DNA of 64,000 nucleotides from assembly GCA_021371855.1 (NCBI GenBank), contig JAJFVL010000046.1:225979-289978 (forward strand), read 5' to 3'. The first letter of the stretch is position 1. Every line of letters begins with the position of its first letter. This stretch comes from Bacteroidales bacterium (GTDB taxonomy: Bacteria > Bacteroidota > Bacteroidia > Bacteroidales > VadinHA17). Below the pieces are notes generated by a model. The model had not been told where the DNA came from. It worked only from the letters and a program-made list of their open reading frames with translations, and did no database searches. A program made the translations under genes and the position numbers. This document shows positions 61,225 through 64,000 of this stretch, piece after piece.

Positions 61225-61905
61225 TTATACTTTAAAAAACCTTCTGAAATTTTCCAATATTATTGATTTCAGTTCATCTACCTGAAGGTTAAGATCAGAA
61301 GCAACTTTTTTATAAATATCTCTAATGTCGATATCAGAACTGTCAGTTTCAAGGAATATCCTTTCGTTTGGAAGGCTTCTCAGTATATGTGCAGCTTCTG
61401 GTCTTATAACAAAGTCGAACCAGAATGAAAGGTACATTCCTTTTGATAAAAGTTGTTCTGCCAACTCAGTATTTCCTCTGAAACCATGGACAAACCACGG
61501 CATTTTCGGTCTGACTCTTTTTACCTCGGGAAGCAGCTCATCCCAGGCTCTTACACAGTGTATAACAACAGGCTTCCCGATAGCTTCCGAAATAGATATC
61601 TGTTCCTCAAATGCTTTTCGCTGCAACTCAATTGATGGCCCCCTGAGCTTATCAAAACCACACTCTCCGATAGCAAGAAGATTCGGAAATCCGGCTGCAT
61701 TATTAACTCCATTTATTAACTGAGAATAATTCTTTTCGTTGAGGAACCAGGGATGAATCCCGAATGAGCAGGCCTGTTCCGGAATATCCACGGGGGATCT
61801 GCCTTCGTGAGCCATCAGGTTCTCAATAATAAAAGCATTTGCCGCAGATCGGGCATCATGTGTATGAATATCAATATACTCTCCGGGTTTCGGAAGCTTT
61901 ATCAT
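61225..61905 (-). CDS. TatD-family metal-dependent hydrolase
   Basis: A 226-residue TIM-barrel hydrolase of the TatD DNase-like family, somewhat short (usual about 255-265). Seen: YIDIHTHDA (metal-binding HxH), AIGECGFDKL (Glu), KPVVIHCVRAWDEL (His), WFVHGFRGN (His) and FLETDSSDID (Asp). All metal ligands are present; the missing length is in surface loops. Its start follows the gltX stop by two bases, so it is cotranscribed with gltX. Confidence 0.87.
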   Translation of the reverse strand: MIKLPKPGEYIDIHTHDARSAANAFIIENLMAHEGRSPVDIPEQACSFGIHPWFLNEKNYSQLINGVNNAAGFPNLLAIGECGFDKLRGPSIELQRKAFEEQISISEAIGKPVVIHCVRAWDELLPEVKRVRPKMPWFVHGFRGNTELAEQLLSKGMYLSFWFDFVIRPEAAHILRSLPNERIFLETDSSDIDIRDIYKKVASDLNLQVDELKSIILENFRRFFKV

Positions 61906-61907
61906 TT

Positions 61908-63416
61908 TTATCTGCCGATTGAAGAAAGTCCTGCGTCGATTCGTCTCAGAGTCTCCTCTTTTCCTATCCAGCTGGTTATATCGAATATATGAGGACCCCG
62001 CGAAGCTCCTACAATAACAAGTCTGAATGCATTCATCACTGCTCCGGTATTATATCCCTTCTCCCCGATCCATGTCATTACAGCTTCTTCCGTTCTGGAA
62101 GATGAAAAGTCATCAATCTTCTCAAGTATCGTTTTTAATTCCGAAAGCTGTTTTACAGAATCATCTTTCCACCGTTTTTTAATTGCCTCCTGATCATAAG
62201 TTTCAGGAGCCTTGAAAAAGAAATCAACCTGATCCCATAAATCCTTTACAAAACTTACCCTCATTTTAACCAGTCCGACCAGAGCCTCAAGACGATCATC
62301 GGCAACCTGATATCCATGAGCATTCAGATGTTCTTTAAACTCCGATGCAAGCTGTTTGTCAGTCCTGTTTTCAAGATACTGGTGATTGAACCATTTGGCC
62401 TTTTCAGGATCAAATCGCGAACCCGACTTACCAACTCTCTCAATTGAGAAAGAATCAATAAGCTCTTTCAATGAGAAAATTTCCTTTTCCGTACCAGGGT
62501 TCCATCCCAATAATGCAAGCATATTTACAAATGCTTCAGGATAATATCCCTCTTCGCGGTATCCTTTTGCTGTTTCGCCATAAGGCCAGAAGAGAGGAAA
62601 TACAGGGAATCCCATTTTATCACCGTCACGTTTGCTTAATTTACCTTTCCCATCGGGTTTAAGCAACAAGGGAAGATGGGCAAAAAGGGGCGCTTGCCAG
62701 CCAAAAGAACGATAAAGCATAATGTGAAGCGGTAACGAAGGAAGCCACTCTTCACCGCGTATTACGTGACTAATTTCCATCAGATGATCATCGACAATAT
62801 TGGCCAGATGATATGTTGGCATGCCATCAGATTTAAATAAAACCTTATCATCGAGTGTGCTGGTATTTACAACAATCTTGCCCCTGATTATATCTTCAAA
62901 ATTGATATCCTCATTTTGAGGCATTTTGTAGCGGATAACATAATTCTCTCCCCTATTGAGCTTTTCTTTCCATTCCGATTCCTTCAAAGAGATCGAGTTA
63001 TTCAGCTTTTCTCTTACGTCAGCGTTATAAATAAAAGTTTTATGTTCTTTTTCAGATTCTTTCCTTAAGGCATCAAGCTGTTCAGGCGTATCAAAGGCAT
63101 AATAAGCATAACCCTTCTCAAGAAGAATATCAGCATATTGCCTGTAAAGGCTTTTTCTGTCGCTTTGCCTGTATGGGCCGTAGTTTCCACCTTCGTTGAT
63201 CCCTTCATCAACAATTATCCCGCACCATTTAAGTGACTCCATAATATATTTTTCGGCTCCTTCAACAAATCTTGTCTGATCTGTATCTTCAATCCTGAGA
63301 ATGAAAGTTCCGTTATTCTTTTTTGCAAAGAGGTAATTATATAGCGCTGTCCTTACACCTCCAATGTGTAAAGGGCCAGTCGGACTTGGGGCAAAACGTA
63401 CTCGTACCTGTGACAT
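61908..63416 (-). CDS. gltX: Glutamyl-tRNA synthetase
   Basis: Class I synthetase charging tRNA-Glu. The 502-residue product has FAPSPTGPLHIGGVRTALYNY (HIGH-type motif, about 7-27; quoted here for its position and the HIGG residues) and KLSKRDG (KMSKS-type) near residue 250. A C-terminal helical anticodon-binding domain follows after about 330. Length is normal for the bacterial enzyme. On the minus strand, head of a two-gene operon with the TatD-like gene. Confidence 0.96.
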   Translation of the reverse strand: MSQVRVRFAPSPTGPLHIGGVRTALYNYLFAKKNNGTFILRIEDTDQTRFVEGAEKYIMESLKWCGIIVDEGINEGGNYGPYRQSDRKSLYRQYADILLEKGYAYYAFDTPEQLDALRKESEKEHKTFIYNADVREKLNNSISLKESEWKEKLNRGENYVIRYKMPQNEDINFEDIIRGKIVVNTSTLDDKVLFKSDGMPTYHLANIVDDHLMEISHVIRGEEWLPSLPLHIMLYRSFGWQAPLFAHLPLLLKPDGKGKLSKRDGDKMGFPVFPLFWPYGETAKGYREEGYYPEAFVNMLALLGWNPGTEKEIFSLKELIDSFSIERVGKSGSRFDPEKAKWFNHQYLENRTDKQLASEFKEHLNAHGYQVADDRLEALVGLVKMRVSFVKDLWDQVDFFFKAPETYDQEAIKKRWKDDSVKQLSELKTILEKIDDFSSSRTEEAVMTWIGEKGYNTGAVMNAFRLVIVGASRGPHIFDITSWIGKEETLRRIDAGLSSIGR

Positions 63417-63444
63417 ATTTTTAAAATTCTTGATTAAATTCCTG

Positions 63445-63452
63445 CAAAGATA
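63445..63452 (-). promoter_or_regulatory. -7 box of gltX (TATCTTTG)
   Basis: On the minus strand TATCTTTG fits TAnnTTTG, 28 bases before the gltX ATG. No convincing -33 element. Confidence 0.45.
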
Positions 63453-63513
63453 GGCAAACCAGATAACATATAATAGTATGGAATAAATCAGGTTTTCTAC
63501 TACAGATTTATAT

Positions 63514-63521
63514 TAACTTTG
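63514..63521 (+). promoter_or_regulatory. -7 box of tdh (TAACTTTG)
   Basis: Fits TAnnTTTG, 39 bases before the tdh ATG; -33 position holds only GGTTTTC. Confidence 0.45.
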
Positions 63522-63560
63522 TGGTATTACGATCAGCAAAAATTATTAAACTATAACATT

Positions 63561-64000
63561 ATGAAGAAGATGAAAGCGCTTGTAAAAGCCAAACCCGAAA
63601 AGGGTTTATGGATGCAAGAGGTCCCAATTCCTGAACCAGATCTGAATGATGTTATCATAAAAGTTAAAAAATCTGCTATCTGCGGAACTGACCTTCATAT
63701 TTATGAATGGGATTCATGGTCTCAGAAAACAATAAAAACTCCTATGGTAATTGGTCATGAATATATGGGTTATATTGAAAAGATGGGTGCCGGAGTTTCA
63801 AACCTGAAAATCGGGGAGAGAGTAACAGGCGAAGGTCATATAGCCTGCGGCCATTGTCGTAACTGCAGGCGTGGAAAAGAGCATGTTTGCGAAAACACTG
63901 TCGGCATCGGAGTAAATATCGACGGTTCCTTTGCCGAATATGTAAAGGTCCCTGCTCAGAATGTAATACCACTCGACCCGAGAATTCCTGACGACTGGGC
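63561..64000 (+). CDS. tdh: L-threonine 3-dehydrogenase (N-terminal part, cut by the window end)
   Basis: Zinc-dependent medium-chain dehydrogenase that oxidises threonine to 2-amino-3-ketobutyrate with NAD. About 146 residues are visible with no stop. They include KSAICGTDLHIYEWDSW (catalytic-zinc Cys), VIGHEYMGYI (GHE motif), and the structural zinc cluster ACGHCRNCRRGKEHVC. GIGVNIDGSFAEYVKVP follows. The EWDSW segment is characteristic of Tdh among relatives. The start at 63561 has another ATG three codons later. Confidence 0.9.
   Translation, partial: MKKMKALVKAKPEKGLWMQEVPIPEPDLNDVIIKVKKSAICGTDLHIYEWDSWSQKTIKTPMVIGHEYMGYIEKMGAGVSNLKIGERVTGEGHIACGHCRNCRRGKEHVCENTVGIGVNIDGSFAEYVKVPAQNVIPLDPRIPDDW

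Noticed and set aside
63742..63972. Minus-strand open frame inside the end of the window
   Set aside because: It is a shadow of the tdh coding sequence, which has clear zinc-binding motifs on the plus strand.

Overview
The window looks like the chromosome of a Bacteroidota bacterium, probably an uncultured or environmental Bacteroidales-type lineage. The evidence is a type IX secretion (T9SS) C-terminal sorting domain, BACON domains, SusD-era style lipoproteins, many glycan-active secreted enzymes, LytTR/LytS-type signalling, TAnnTTTG-type -7 promoter boxes, and AT-rich spacers with little Shine-Dalgarno use.

Layout. 1-5949: the end of a nuo operon (nuoJ-K-L-M-N, membrane arm of NADH:quinone oxidoreductase), with a small hairpin-bearing insertion between nuoJ and nuoK. 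6114-7523: a secreted beta-helix lipoprotein. 7975-16496: a type I restriction-modification operon, hsdM - rhuM-like - GIY-YIG - hsdS - kilA-N-like - hsdR. The two ORFs between hsdM and hsdS carry long tails made of REP-like palindromes and tandem repeats; the rhuM-like and kilA-N-like genes are damaged. 16744-17868: a Fic AMPylase-type gene with a perfect inverted repeat before its start. 18011-18411: tRNA-Cys plus two tRNA-Cys-derived copies in which the anticodon and D-arm parts are replaced by hairpins. 18454-20738: folB and glnS.

20927-27251: tRNA-Gln(CTG) and a ~6.2-kb integrated element bounded by copies of the tRNA 3' end. All its genes are on the minus strand: tyrosine integrase, two small unknown proteins, an excisionase-type HTH protein, an HUH replication initiator with iteron-like repeats upstream, a zinc-ribbon protein, and two cargo genes: a nucleoside deoxyribosyltransferase-like/TIR-like protein and an AbiTii-family protein. 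The cargo pair is the best candidate here for an undescribed defence module.

27475-43908: secreted glycan-related genes (fibronectin/CBM9-like protein, GHL10-type hydrolase, beta-helix lipoprotein, OmpA with thrombospondin type 3 repeats, alkaline-phosphatase-fold enzyme, CBM9-like lipoprotein, GH2 and GH127-type hydrolases), with two decaying genes (an M28 peptidase and a ceramidase-like tail). 44317-53288: a T9SS BACON-repeat protein, a LytS/LytTR two-component pair whose sensor looks like a periplasmic FG-GAP beta-propeller, and a T9SS trypsin-like protease. 53566-64000: housekeeping genes: hotdog thioesterase, carB, sugar isomerase, creatininase-like hydrolase, a coiled-coil/OmpA pair, tcdA, tatD-like, gltX and the start of tdh.

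All identifications are by reading the sequence; no database search was run.
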